Source: Advenella alkanexedens
Lineage (GTDB): Bacteria > Pseudomonadota > Gammaproteobacteria > Burkholderiales > Burkholderiaceae_B
Reading direction: 5' to 3'
NCBI RefSeq assembly: GCF_019132845.1
Contig: NZ_JAHSPR010000006.1
Coordinates: 95,743 to 159,742 of the forward strand
DNA: 64,000 nt
Of the stretch, positions 10,080 through 18,991 are shown piece by piece; within the stretch, counting starts at the first letter, position 1, and each line of letters starts with the position of its first letter. The notes below the pieces were generated by a model. It made no database searches, had not been told where the DNA came from, and saw only the letters and a list, made by a program, of their open reading frames with translations. Position numbers and translations under genes: made by a program.

Positions 10080-10622
10080 ATGCAAGCCGATACCTGCCAT
10101 ATCCGTCCCGCACAGCCCAGTGACATAACCGCCATTCAATCCATTTATGCACATCACGTCCTTTACGGCATGGCCACCTTCGAAGAAACAGTTCCCGATG
10201 TGAATGAAATGCGCCAGCGTTATGACAAAGTCATTACGGCCGGATACCCCTATCTGGTTGCCCTTTACAACAATGAAGTGGTTGGCTATTGTTATGCCTC
10301 CGCATACCGCCCGCGCATTGCCTATCGCTTTACGGTAGAAAACAGCATTTATCTGCGCCATGACATGGGACAAAAAGGGATTGGCAGCCAACTGTTAGCG
10401 GCGCTCATCAGACATTGTGAACTAGGCCCCTGGCGCCAGATGATCGCGGTGATTGGTGGCACCGAAAACCTGGCATCCATCAATCTGCACAAGCGTCACG
10501 GCTTCACCCTGACAGGCATACAGCCCAACACGGGTTTCAAACATAACAGATGGATTGATACAGTCTTGATGCAACGTGAAATTGGCGAGGGCAGCCACAC
10601 ACTGCCCCAACAGGAGAATTAG
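10080..10622 (+). CDS. GNAT N-acetyltransferase (phosphinothricin acetyltransferase-like)
   Basis: A 180-residue acetyl-CoA-dependent acetyltransferase of the Pat/MddA type, which acetylates amino-group substrates such as phosphinothricin or methionine sulfoximine. The acetyl-CoA loop is GQKGIGSQLL. The IYxHHV and ATFEE segments near residues 22-36 are typical of this subgroup. The 3' end overlaps the 3' end of dnaQ by 4 bases, convergently. Confidence 0.88.
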   Translation: MQADTCHIRPAQPSDITAIQSIYAHHVLYGMATFEETVPDVNEMRQRYDKVITAGYPYLVALYNNEVVGYCYASAYRPRIAYRFTVENSIYLRHDMGQKGIGSQLLAALIRHCELGPWRQMIAVIGGTENLASINLHKRHGFTLTGIQPNTGFKHNRWIDTVLMQREIGEGSHTLPQQEN

Positions 10623-11323
10623 GCGAGCTCACGCCATAAACAGGTTTTTCCGGCTACTTTATCCAGGGCATCCAGGTACTCCTGGTGCGCCTGCAGCTCT
10701 GGATCTGACGGCCTGATAACCGGCAATATCAAGGTATCCAGTGCCAATATGTCTGTCATTTTTTTTTGTGTACCCTGCTCACCCGTTTCATCTATCAGCA
10801 GACCAAACTGACCTCGTGTCATGGCCAACCAGACTTCAGCCAGCAGCTCGGCGTCCAGCAAGGCGCCATGCAAGACACGATGCTTGTTGGAAATATCAAA
10901 ACGCTCGCAAAGCACGTCAAGGTTATTGCGCTTGCCAGGGAATCGTTCCCGCGCCATGGCCAGGGTATCGGTAATAAGACCGGCAATGCTGTTAAGCGTA
11001 GGCATGCCTACCCGGGCAAACTCGGCATTCAGGAATTTAGTATCGAACGCGGCATTATGAATGATAATTTCAGCGCCTTCCAGATAAGCGGCAATGCGTT
11101 GCGCCTCATCGCTGAATCGATTGTGTTGGGACAGAAACTCGGTGGTCAGGCCATGAACCGCCAAAGCCTCGGGGGAGCTGTCCCGGTCGGGGTTGAAATA
11201 AAGATGCAGGTTATTCCCGGTTAACTCCCGATTAATGACCTCGACACACCCCAGCTCAATAACCCGGTCGCCCTGATCCGGATCAAGGCCTGTAGTTTCG
11301 GTATCAAGAATAATCTGACGCAT
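10619..11323 (-). CDS. dnaQ: DNA polymerase III epsilon subunit (proofreading exonuclease)
   Basis: A DEDDh 3'-5' exonuclease of 234 residues, the proofreading subunit of the replicative polymerase core. Metal-binding residues are D7 and E9 in DTETTG, the Asp of HNAAFDTKFL, and the His/Asp pair in HGALLDAE. After the exonuclease domain, RGQFGLLID is a possible beta-clamp-binding peptide, and the tail should bind the alpha subunit. Many related bacteria place dnaQ next to rnhA. Here rnhA is 4 kb away with fabI, mltD and gloB between, so local order has been rearranged. Confidence 0.95.
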   Translation of the reverse strand: MRQIILDTETTGLDPDQGDRVIELGCVEVINRELTGNNLHLYFNPDRDSSPEALAVHGLTTEFLSQHNRFSDEAQRIAAYLEGAEIIIHNAAFDTKFLNAEFARVGMPTLNSIAGLITDTLAMARERFPGKRNNLDVLCERFDISNKHRVLHGALLDAELLAEVWLAMTRGQFGLLIDETGEQGTQKKMTDILALDTLILPVIRPSDPELQAHQEYLDALDKVAGKTCLWRELA

Positions 11324-11349
11324 TATTTATACAACCCCGGAAAAAACAA

Positions 11350-12132
11350 TTAAGCCATACCTGGCACAACAGCCGAGAAGCCGGCATCGACATGCACCAC
11401 CTGGCCGGTAATTCCTGCCGCCAACTCTGACAACAGGAAGGCTGCAGTATTGCCCACGTCATCAATAGTCACATTACGACGCAAGGGAGCATGTTTTTCA
11501 ACAAAATTCAGAATAACCGAAAAATCCTTGATGCCACTGGCTGCCAATGTCTTGATGGGGCCTGCGGAAATCGCATTAGAACGGATACCCTGCTCGCCCA
11601 GTGCGCTGGCCAGATAACGGACACTGGCTTCAAGAGAAGCTTTAGCCAGGCCCATGGTATTGTAATTGGGGATGGATTTTTCTGCACCCAGGTAAGTCAT
11701 GGTAAGGACAGAGCCTTTGCGTGCCTGCAGCAACGGCAATGCCGCCTTTGCCATGGCTGGAAAACTGTAAGCCGAAATATCATGGGCAATACGGAAATTC
11801 TCACGGGTAACGCCATCCAGGAAATTGCCGGCAATGGCTTCCCGGGGTGCAAAACCAATGGAGTGCACAAGGCCATCCAGGCCGTCCCAGTGCTTTGCCA
11901 GCTCGGCAAACGCGGCATCAATGTTTTCATCAGAGGAAACATCGCAGGGAATCACGATATTGCTGCCAAAATCAGCGGCAAATTCCGTGACACGGTCTTT
12001 GAAGCGGTCGCCGACGTAGGTGAATGCCAACTCGGCACCTTGCTGATGACAGGCACGTGCAATGCCATAAGCAATGGAACGATTGGAAATGACGCCTGTG
12101 ACCAGGACTCTTTTATTTGCAAGAAAACCCAT
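11350..12132 (-). CDS. fabI: Enoyl-[acyl-carrier-protein] reductase (NADH)
   Basis: Catalyses the last reduction of each fatty-acid elongation cycle. The 260-residue short-chain-dehydrogenase fold begins with the FabI-type NAD loop [13 protein letters not shown]. The catalytic triad positions are Tyr147, Tyr157 and Lys164 ([19 protein letters not shown]). The substrate-loop residues matching E. coli M159 and F203 are present, so it belongs to the triclosan-sensitive type by sequence. It starts at ATG with AGGA 9 bases upstream. It is separated from mltD by a strong terminator and lies 26 bases upstream of dnaQ. Confidence 0.96.
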   Translation of the reverse strand: MGFLANKRVLVTGVISNRSIAYGIARACHQQGAELAFTYVGDRFKDRVTEFAADFGSNIVIPCDVSSDENIDAAFAELAKHWDGLDGLVHSIGFAPREAIAGNFLDGVTRENFRIAHDISAYSFPAMAKAALPLLQARKGSVLTMTYLGAEKSIPNYNTMGLAKASLEASVRYLASALGEQGIRSNAISAGPIKTLAASGIKDFSVILNFVEKHAPLRRNVTIDDVGNTAAFLLSELAAGITGQVVHVDAGFSAVVPGMA

Positions 12133-12171
12133 TGTTTCTTATCCTATTTTGCAAAATGGAATCATTATAAA

Positions 12172-12205
12172 AAAATTGCGTAACCTGAAAGTATTACGCA
12201 ATTTT
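12172..12205 (-). terminator. Terminator after mltD
   Basis: A perfect 12-bp stem (AAAATTGCGTAA/TTACGCAATTTT) with a ten-base loop, followed on the minus strand by seven T residues. It ends the gloB-mltD transcript before fabI. Confidence 0.88.
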
Positions 12206-12235
12206 CATCTTGAAAATTTAGCGGTTCGGCCGGGC

Positions 12236-13897
12236 CTAACCGCGGCTTCCGGCTCCGGGAATACGTAACGATGCCCCTGGTTTCAGGTCTGTGTTACTCA
12301 TGTTATTCAACGCTTTCAAATCTTGAACCGATGTATTATAACGTTTTGCCAAAGAGTAAAGTGTGTCTCCCTTGACCACTTTATGAGCCGATACCTTTTT
12401 CTTCGCCTCGGCTTTTGGAGCCGGCTTGGTTAAAGAAGCCGTACGCACGGCAGGCTTGGCAGGGGTTTGGGCGACAGCGGCCACCGCAGGCCGTGTATAC
12501 ACGGCCGGCCGTGAAACGGTGGCAGGAATGGCGGCCTTTGAAGCGGCTACGGGTACGGCACGTACACCCGCCGTTAAGCTGGCATTATTACCTGAATTGA
12601 TAATATCAACCAAAGGATCTATATTTCTTGCTGCCAAAGCCGCTGCCACATCGGGTTTTTTGGTATAAACGGCTGAAGGAACGGGTGCCGAAGCCCGGGC
12701 GGGTACCGTTGGGGACATGGCTGAGGGCCTTGCCACATTATCGTTGCTGGCCAGCATGGCCGGTGCCGCCGTGTTAATGGCAGGCGCCATGATGTCATTA
12801 GGTGTAATACCCGCCGATGCACCCGAATTGCGTGGCACCATCAGGGTTCTGGAAGACAGGGCAACCGACTGCTTTGATCCATAACCATTCAGCGACTTCA
12901 ACTTGTCCAGGGAAATGCCGTGTTTGTCTGCAATACTTGCCAGGGACTCGCCCGGAGCAGGGGTATAGCCTTCCCACGCCGAGAGTTCTCCCTGGTAATT
13001 TTTAAGGTTACGCTTGAAGGCAGTCACTTTATGCTTGGGCAGCAGAATTTGCGAAGCGTGCTCATCAAGCAGTACACTTCGCTGGAACGATGGATTCAGT
13101 TCACGAAATTCCTCAACGGAAATCTCGGCCAATCGGGCCGCAACGTCCAGATCAATGTCATGCGTGTTGCTGACTTTCTCGAAATAAGGCTGGTCTGGCA
13201 CATGAGGCAGTTTAATGCCATAACGGGCGGGATTCCTTATGATGTTTTCGAAAGCCTGTAACTTGGGAACATAATCACGTGTTTCCTTGGGCATCTTAAG
13301 GGACAGGTAATCGGTACCGAGCCCCGTACTGGCATTACGCTCACGGGCACGCTTAACCGCACCCTCTCCCCAGTTGTAAGAGGCGAGAGCCAAATGCCAG
13401 TCATTATCCTGAAAACCGTGCAGATATGACAGATAATTAAGCGCGGCATGGGTAGACTGGACAGGATCCCGTCTTTCATCTTTCCACCAGTCTTGCGTCA
13501 AGTTGTAATGCGTGCCCGTACTTGGAATGAATTGCCACAGACCGGCCGCTTTGGCACTGGAAACCGCTTTCGCATTATAGGCACTTTCAACAAACGGCAA
13601 CAAAGCCAGTTCAGTGGGCATATTGCGTCTTTCCAGTTCCTGGGTAATATAGTGAATATACTTGCTTGAGCGCTGCGCCATTATTTGCACGGACGCAGGA
13701 CGGGCCGCATAGTAATTGGTCCAGTATTCAACCCTGTCATCTTGCAGATCGGGCATCTTGAGCCCTTTGCGGATTCTTTCCCAAACATCTTTTTGCTGCC
13801 CATTTGAGGAAGAATAATTTTTGGAAGAATTACCGGAGGATGCACACCCGGTTAAAACAACAACTGAAGCTATAACGGCAAGCTTAACTAATTTCAT
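12236..13897 (-). CDS. mltD: Membrane-bound lytic murein transglycosylase D
   Basis: A peptidoglycan-cleaving lipoprotein of 553 residues, acting in the periplasm and probably anchored in the outer membrane. The start is the ATG at 13897 (MKLVKLAV), which has AGGG about 7 bases upstream and gives a lipoprotein signal with lipobox LTGC; a longer reading adds nine residues and spoils this. The transglycosylase domain carries the catalytic Glu in VESAYN, then GLWQFIP and ALASYNWG. A weak LysM-like repeat lies in the middle, then a long Ala/Pro/Val-rich linker, and a clear C-terminal LysM (VKGDTLYSLAKRYNT). It starts 8 bases after gloB. Confidence 0.95.
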   Translation of the reverse strand: MKLVKLAVIASVVVLTGCASSGNSSKNYSSSNGQQKDVWERIRKGLKMPDLQDDRVEYWTNYYAARPASVQIMAQRSSKYIHYITQELERRNMPTELALLPFVESAYNAKAVSSAKAAGLWQFIPSTGTHYNLTQDWWKDERRDPVQSTHAALNYLSYLHGFQDNDWHLALASYNWGEGAVKRARERNASTGLGTDYLSLKMPKETRDYVPKLQAFENIIRNPARYGIKLPHVPDQPYFEKVSNTHDIDLDVAARLAEISVEEFRELNPSFQRSVLLDEHASQILLPKHKVTAFKRNLKNYQGELSAWEGYTPAPGESLASIADKHGISLDKLKSLNGYGSKQSVALSSRTLMVPRNSGASAGITPNDIMAPAINTAAPAMLASNDNVARPSAMSPTVPARASAPVPSAVYTKKPDVAAALAARNIDPLVDIINSGNNASLTAGVRAVPVAASKAAIPATVSRPAVYTRPAVAAVAQTPAKPAVRTASLTKPAPKAEAKKKVSAHKVVKGDTLYSLAKRYNTSVQDLKALNNMSNTDLKPGASLRIPGAGSRG

Positions 13898-13905
13898 GAG
13901 TATCC

Positions 13906-14688
13906 CTAGAATGAATTCTTCCAATCGCGCAACACGGCAAATACCTCATCGGGGGCATTCAAACTGCGCCCGGCTTTGTCCTGTGCGGCATTAATAACAG
14001 ACTCGCACTCAACCCGCATAAACGGATTGGTCTTAAGTTCGTGACCGACCGTAGTGGGAACGGTTGGTTTTTGCTGGTTCCTGATCAAGCGTGCTTCTTG
14101 TGACCACTGCTGCAAATCAGGATTACTCCCCTCTACTGCAAGCGCCCATTCAATATTGCTCAATGTATACTCATGAGCGCAAAATACCCGCGTATTTTGC
14201 GGCAGTTTTCTGAATTTATCAATGCTCTGGTACATTTGCGTGGGATTCCCTTCAAAAATTCTTCCGCAACCGGTCGCAAACAGGGTATCACCACAAAAAA
14301 GCACGGGTTCGTTGGGATTGATATCGCCATAATAGGCAATATGACCCAATGTATGACCGGGCACCTCAAGGACAGAGAGCGACCAGGAAAAACCGTCTAT
14401 GCCGACCCTGTCGCCTTCCTGCAAGGGCACATCGCAAAAAGGAATGGACTCTGTGGCAGGACCAAACACTTTGGCTCCCGTGTGTTCACGCAAACCGGCA
14501 ATTCCTCCCACATGATCGGCATGGTGATGGGTGACCAGAATGGCCCGCAAATCCAGGTTTTGAGCCCGCAGCACTTCCAGCACCGGTTCGGCCTGACCGG
14601 GATCAATCACCACGGCATTGTTCCCCTGTACAATTATCCAGATATAATTATCGTTAAAGGCACTGATGGGCTGAATTTTACAGGTCAT
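13906..14688 (-). CDS. gloB: Hydroxyacylglutathione hydrolase (glyoxalase II)
   Basis: Hydrolyses S-lactoylglutathione to lactate and glutathione in methylglyoxal detoxification. It is a metallo-beta-lactamase fold of 260 residues with the THHHADHVGG zinc motif, GHTLGH and CGDTLFATGCGR. The ATG at 14688 (MTCKIQP) is preferred over an in-frame TTG two codons earlier. It is divergent from the methyltransferase gene at 14740 across only 51 bases and is followed by mltD. Confidence 0.95.
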   Translation of the reverse strand: MTCKIQPISAFNDNYIWIIVQGNNAVVIDPGQAEPVLEVLRAQNLDLRAILVTHHHADHVGGIAGLREHTGAKVFGPATESIPFCDVPLQEGDRVGIDGFSWSLSVLEVPGHTLGHIAYYGDINPNEPVLFCGDTLFATGCGRIFEGNPTQMYQSIDKFRKLPQNTRVFCAHEYTLSNIEWALAVEGSNPDLQQWSQEARLIRNQQKPTVPTTVGHELKTNPFMRVECESVINAAQDKAGRSLNAPDEVFAVLRDWKNSF

Positions 14689-14739
14689 ATCCAATACTTA
14701 AATGCTCCAAGAAATATCTACACTTACCCCGAGGCAGGC

Positions 14740-15534
14740 GTGACACAAACCAACCCGCAGATTTTAAACCTTACGCAATGGCTCAATACTGATCCCGGTC
14801 AAACTGTTATCCGCTGGGAAACAGATAAATTTGATCAGATCGTTGCCAACGCATTTGGCTTCCATGCATTGCAAATTGGCTTGCCGGCATGGGATTTTCT
14901 GCGAAACAACCGGATCAGGTCAAAAGCGATTTTAACGGATGAATCCAAAAAAAATGTAACATCGACCGATCAGCCAAAAATCATTCACGGCCGCCTGGAC
15001 CAACTGCCTTTCCCCAACTGCAGCCTGGATCTGGTTATTCTTCCACATATTCTAGAGTGCTCGCAAGACCCGCATCAAATTCTACGGGAAGTGGAGCGGG
15101 TACTGGTTTACGAGGGCCGGGTGGTTATTTCCGGCTTCAATCCCAACAGCCTGTGGGGCCTTCGCAATGGCATGCCATTCATGAATCCATGGATCCCCAT
15201 TCCCAACCGCAACATGGTCTCGGTCCGTCGCCTGAAAGACTGGTTCAAATTATTATCCCTCGACATCAATCGGGGTCATTTCGGCTGCTATACTCCTGCC
15301 TGTCAAACCGAGAAGTGGCTTAAGCGCTGGGATTTCATGAACAGGGCCGGTGACCGCTGGTGGCCCGTGACCGGAGGCGTCTACGTGCTTTCAGCCGAAA
15401 AACGGGCTCGCGGCATGCACCTTGTCGGGCCCTTGCTCAAGAAAAAGCAACGCAGAAAAAGTCTGGCCAGCAGACGTCCTGCCATTATTACCCAAAGAGA
15501 TATCACTCAATTGTTCAATACGGAAAATGGATAA
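14740..15534 (+). CDS. Class I SAM-dependent methyltransferase (gloB/rnhA-linked)
   Basis: A 264-residue methyltransferase-like protein with the [15 protein letters not shown] block of the methyltransferase-11 type and a conserved [16 protein letters not shown] segment. Family members always sit between gloB and rnhA in betaproteobacteria; the substrate is unknown. The glycine-rich SAM loop is degenerate ([12 protein letters not shown]). The GTG at 14740 is chosen because GAGG lies 5 bases upstream and it clears the gloB start; a longer open frame upstream runs antisense through gloB. Its last 8 bases overlap rnhA, suggesting coupled translation. Confidence 0.8.
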   Translation: MTQTNPQILNLTQWLNTDPGQTVIRWETDKFDQIVANAFGFHALQIGLPAWDFLRNNRIRSKAILTDESKKNVTSTDQPKIIHGRLDQLPFPNCSLDLVILPHILECSQDPHQILREVERVLVYEGRVVISGFNPNSLWGLRNGMPFMNPWIPIPNRNMVSVRRLKDWFKLLSLDINRGHFGCYTPACQTEKWLKRWDFMNRAGDRWWPVTGGVYVLSAEKRARGMHLVGPLLKKKQRRKSLASRRPAIITQRDITQLFNTENG

Positions 15535-15985
15535 AAAAATAGTTGAAATATGGACTGACGGTGCCTGCAAGGGCAATCCCGGCATTGGTGGGTGGGGCGT
15601 ATTGCTAAAACAGGGACACCATGAAAAAACACTTTGCGGAGGGGAATCCGAAACCACCAATAACCGAATGGAAATGACCGCAGTCATCCAGGCACTTAAA
15701 GCACTGAAGCGCCCCTGCAAGGTCCTGCTTCACATTGATTCACAATATGTGCAAAAAGGCATTACCGAATGGATGGACGGCTGGATCAGGCGTGACTGGA
15801 AAACTGCCGATAAAAAACCAGTAAAAAACATGGATTTATGGCTTGAACTGAACGAACTGGTGGCCCGGCATGACATTACCTGGAAATGGGTCAAAGGCCA
15901 TGCCGGTGACCCGGGCAATGAACGCGCAGACCAACTGGCCAATGAGGGCGTCCTGATGGCCAAAAAAAATCACTCCGCAGAGTGA
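15527..15985 (+). CDS. rnhA: Ribonuclease HI
   Basis: Degrades the RNA strand of RNA-DNA hybrids. It has 152 residues. Catalytic carboxylates are the Asp in [12 protein letters not shown], Glu in NNRMEMTA, Asp in HIDSQYV and Asp in [10 protein letters not shown]; the basic protrusion [11 protein letters not shown] is present. The ATG at 15527 lies inside the end of the methyltransferase gene. A hairpin overlaps the stop codon and should terminate the transcript. Confidence 0.96.
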   Translation: MDKKIVEIWTDGACKGNPGIGGWGVLLKQGHHEKTLCGGESETTNNRMEMTAVIQALKALKRPCKVLLHIDSQYVQKGITEWMDGWIRRDWKTADKKPVKNMDLWLELNELVARHDITWKWVKGHAGDPGNERADQLANEGVLMAKKNHSAE

Positions 15986-15989
15986 TTTT
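15966..15989. terminator. Bidirectional terminator overlapping the rnhA stop
   Basis: A 10-bp perfect stem (AAAATCACTC/GAGTGATTTT) with a four-base loop. The rnhA stop codon lies in its second arm. The flanking A and T runs suit both rnhA and the convergent lipoprotein gene. Confidence 0.75.
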
Positions 15990-16003
15990 GAACAGACACC
16001 GGC

Positions 16004-16219
16004 CTATTTAAGGCATCCCATGCGTCGGGCACGTTCACGCTCGGCATCCGCACGGACATTGTCATGGGCTCGTGACAGGAAATTGCTGGTCCCAGGAATA
16101 CCAGGCTGCTGGATAATCCGGGACTGGACCTGCGCACATTCTGCAGCCTTACTGTCATCAACCGGACCATTGGCACAGGCTGCCAACAACAGGCATGGAA
16201 GAAGAATCATTTTTTTCAT
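16004..16219 (-). CDS. Small predicted lipoprotein (71 aa)
   Basis: A 71-residue protein starting MKKMILLP with a short hydrophobic signal and lipobox LLAAC, so the mature protein would be a lipidated peptide of about 55 residues. AAGG lies about 9 bases before the ATG at 16219. The mature part is rich in Arg/Ala/Glu and ends MGCLK. No family is recognised. It lies 51 bases downstream of another small lipoprotein gene on the same strand, so the two probably form a unit. Confidence 0.7.
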   Translation of the reverse strand: MKKMILLPCLLLAACANGPVDDSKAAECAQVQSRIIQQPGIPGTSNFLSRAHDNVRADAERERARRMGCLK

Positions 16220-16270
16220 TAACTTAACCTTAAAAGGCAAATGGATTAATTAATCCGAACGGGTTTAACT

Positions 16271-16561
16271 TTAACCAAAAACACACAGTTTTTGGACACT
16301 TAACTCACGAATCTGGTTCAGGCGCCATTGCGCAGCCTGTTCTGCCTGTTGAATTTGGGCTGGATCATTACCAAACAGCGGCTCATTGCCATGACGCAAT
16401 TGATTCAGCAAAATATTCAGGCGGTCGGACTCCCTGCCTATTTCCTTGCACGTCAGGGTTTGTTTTTCATCTTCAGTAAGTGCAGGAACAATTTTAACCG
16501 GATTGGCGCAACCTGCCGCCACAAACAGAACGGGAACCGTTAGCAACAACGCTAGTTTCAT
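16271..16561 (-). CDS. Small predicted lipoprotein (96 aa)
   Basis: A 96-residue protein with an N-terminal signal and lipobox VAAGC. The mature part contains two further cysteines (LTCKEIG and QKLCVFG at the end) that could form a disulfide, and a helical stretch with paired Gln/Ala residues. It resembles short hypothetical lipoproteins of Burkholderiales, with no known function. It is the first gene of a two-lipoprotein unit. Confidence 0.72.
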   Translation of the reverse strand: MKLALLLTVPVLFVAAGCANPVKIVPALTEDEKQTLTCKEIGRESDRLNILLNQLRHGNEPLFGNDPAQIQQAEQAAQWRLNQIRELSVQKLCVFG

Positions 16562-16746
16562 GAAATGCCTTTCAACTGGTTAGACTGCCATCAAGTGTAG
16601 CAAAACTGCTTGCACAATACGATCTTTCTGTTCAGCCAAAACAAATTTTAACAGGCCGGGCCACTCATCATCCTTGGCTAATAACAACATCCTGCAAACC
16701 ATTTTCCAGATAAATCTTTACACTTTTTTAATTACTATGTTATATA

Positions 16747-16765
16747 ATTAATGATAATCATTATC
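16747..16765 (+). promoter_or_regulatory. Fur box upstream of the TonB-dependent receptor
   Basis: ATTAATGATAATCATTATC matches 17 of 19 bases of the E. coli Fur consensus. It lies about 40 bases before the receptor start, so the receptor should be repressed by Fur with iron. Confidence 0.88.
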
Positions 16766-16805
16766 AATATTAATCTTAAATACATTGAGCTTCCGCATTC
16801 ATAAC

Positions 16806-18887
16806 ATGAGTCATACACAAAACTCCAGGCTGTCCGCCTCTTTCAAACTGAACCGTTTGGCCAGTGCCATTTTGTTGGCAACGGCCGCCACCTCTTCTTA
16901 CGCACAGGACAACAGCACCATTGATGACATGGCTGCTGTTGAGCTTGAGACCATCTTCGCCTCTGCCAGCAGTGTTGAAAGCGAAATTCGTGATGCGCCT
17001 GCCAGCGTCAGTGTGATTACCCGTAAGGAACTGGACCGTAAACCCACTGCCAGTATTGCCGAAGTGCTTGGCACGATTCCCGGTGTAACCGGTGGTTTTG
17101 CCCCTGCCGGTGCAGGTTCAAAAATCGCTTTTCGCGGCATGCCCGACAAATACACCCTGATTCTGGTTGACGGCAAACGTATCGGCGGCTCCAACCTGCT
17201 TGGACATCGCCCTGACACCATTCCCCAGGACCTTGACTGGCTGTCGCCCGATGCCATTGACAGAATCGAAGTCGTGCGCGGCGCCATGTCCACCCTGTAC
17301 GGTTCTGAAGCCATGGGCGGGGTCATTAACATTATTACCCGCAAAATCGATAACGTCTGGAGCGGTTCACTCACGAACAGCCTGAGCGTGCCCGACTCTG
17401 GCAAATCCGGCGACACCAACTCTCACAGCTTTAATATTGGCGGCCCGATTACAGAAAGCCTGGGCATCCGGCTGGGCGGCAGCTATACCAACCGTGAACC
17501 CGATACAGGTCCCCGTGGTTCCAGTGGCTCGGCCAACCAGAACATGAATGCCAAACTCAACTGGCAACTGAATGAAAATCACAGCTTCTATCTGGATGGC
17601 TCCGTAGGGCGCAACAAGGCTGAAGAGTTCCCCGACCTGACGCAACGTGAAGCCCAAGACGGCGTTACCAGTGAAATTTTTGGCTCTGACATGCGCCACA
17701 CCTATTTTGGCATTGGGCACGAAGGCCGTTTCGGTGAAATCCGCACTAAACTGGATCTGTACGCCAACAGCTATGAGAACAAGGGCGAAGGCGATCAATT
17801 GGGCGCAAAATCCAAAGAACATGTTGCCGATTTCAAGGTTGACATGCCCTTTAGCACGGCTGGCGTGGAACACTGGCTAACCGTAGGTGCCCAATACAAA
17901 CGGGAAGAAGTTGAAAACCCCAGCAATATTGGCAATATCCTTAGCGTCCTGCTGCCGGGTGGTGATACCATCACCGCCGATAAACACCCCAAAGGCTGGG
18001 CATGGTCACTGTTTGTTGAAGACCAGATTTTCCTGCGGGACGACCTGATCCTGACCTTGGGGGTACGTGGTGACAAGTCAGACGAATTTGATTTGCATGT
18101 CAGCCCGCGCGGATACCTGGTTTATCATCCTACCGAGTCATGGACCATCAAAGGTGGCGTTTCAAAAGGCTTTCGTGCCCCCAACCTGAAAGAGCGTTCT
18201 CTCACCTCTGGCACCTCTTCCATGGGCATGGGTTGTACTTCACTGCGTCCTTTGGGCTATACCGGCGGCCAGTGCTACATGATTGGCAATCCAGACCTGA
18301 AACCTGAAGTCAGCACCAACTATGAGCTGGGTATTGCTTTTGACCAAGCCGGTTACTCGTTTGACCTGACCTACTTCCACAGCAAAATCAAAGATATGAT
18401 CCAAAATGGCTTTCTGGGTAATATCAACGGCACCTGGTACACCCAGCAATTCAATATTGAAGAAGGAGAAACCGCCGGCCTGGAAGCCTCATTTGGCCTT
18501 CCCATTACAGACGGCTTAAGACTGAGCGGCAATGCCACTTACATGATCAAGTCCAAAAACAAAACCACCGGTAGCTGGCTGAACATGACACCCAAATGGA
18601 CCGCCAATGCCCTGCTTGACTGGCAAGCCACAGAAAAACTGTCCACCTATGCATCGGTACAGTATATTGGCAAACAACTTTATACCCCACCCGTAGACTA
18701 TACAGGGAGCAACCATTTTGCCTATGCAAACACCACACTTGATATCGGCGTTAACTATGCCGTTAACAAAAACCTGACTTTGCGTGCCGGCATTCAAAAC
18801 CTGACCAATAATATCGCCAGAACCGATGACGATTACGGTGACGGAAATGGTCGTACCTACTACATGGGTGTGACTGCCCGCTTCTAA
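16806..18887 (+). CDS. TonB-dependent catecholate-siderophore receptor (CirA/FepA-like)
   Basis: A 693-residue outer-membrane receptor. The ATG at 16806 (MSHTQNS) gives a signal peptide ending near SSYAQ. The plug domain contains SVSVITRKEL, IPGVTGG and IEVVRGAMSTLYGSEAMGG. The beta-barrel carries typical motifs such as KGFRAPNLKE and NPDLKPE, and the chain ends in an aromatic residue (VTARF). Overall layout fits the CirA/FepA ferric-catecholate group; the ligand is inferred. A near-consensus Fur box lies in the promoter. It is followed by a terminator, so the methyltransferase downstream probably has its own promoter. Confidence 0.92.
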   Translation: MSHTQNSRLSASFKLNRLASAILLATAATSSYAQDNSTIDDMAAVELETIFASASSVESEIRDAPASVSVITRKELDRKPTASIAEVLGTIPGVTGGFAPAGAGSKIAFRGMPDKYTLILVDGKRIGGSNLLGHRPDTIPQDLDWLSPDAIDRIEVVRGAMSTLYGSEAMGGVINIITRKIDNVWSGSLTNSLSVPDSGKSGDTNSHSFNIGGPITESLGIRLGGSYTNREPDTGPRGSSGSANQNMNAKLNWQLNENHSFYLDGSVGRNKAEEFPDLTQREAQDGVTSEIFGSDMRHTYFGIGHEGRFGEIRTKLDLYANSYENKGEGDQLGAKSKEHVADFKVDMPFSTAGVEHWLTVGAQYKREEVENPSNIGNILSVLLPGGDTITADKHPKGWAWSLFVEDQIFLRDDLILTLGVRGDKSDEFDLHVSPRGYLVYHPTESWTIKGGVSKGFRAPNLKERSLTSGTSSMGMGCTSLRPLGYTGGQCYMIGNPDLKPEVSTNYELGIAFDQAGYSFDLTYFHSKIKDMIQNGFLGNINGTWYTQQFNIEEGETAGLEASFGLPITDGLRLSGNATYMIKSKNKTTGSWLNMTPKWTANALLDWQATEKLSTYASVQYIGKQLYTPPVDYTGSNHFAYANTTLDIGVNYAVNKNLTLRAGIQNLTNNIARTDDDYGDGNGRTYYMGVTARF

Positions 18888-18909
18888 CCTTAAAACCGCT
18901 TTTACAACC

Positions 18910-18947
18910 GGGAACTTCGGATATGCCCCCGAGGTTCCCCTTGTTTT
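18910..18947 (+). terminator. Terminator after the TonB-dependent receptor
   Basis: An 11-bp stem (GGGAACTTCGG/CCGAGGTTCCC, with G-T wobble) is followed by CTTGTTTTT. It also argues against a methyltransferase start at 18923, which would lie inside the hairpin. Confidence 0.75.
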
Positions 18948-18991
18948 TAGCGATATGTTTTCCTACTTCACAACCCATCAAGAAGCCAATA

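Noticed and set aside
14173..14739. N-terminal extension of the gloB-linked methyltransferase frame
   Set aside because: The frame upstream of 14740 runs antisense through gloB and lacks methyltransferase features. The GTG at 14740 has its own ribosome site.
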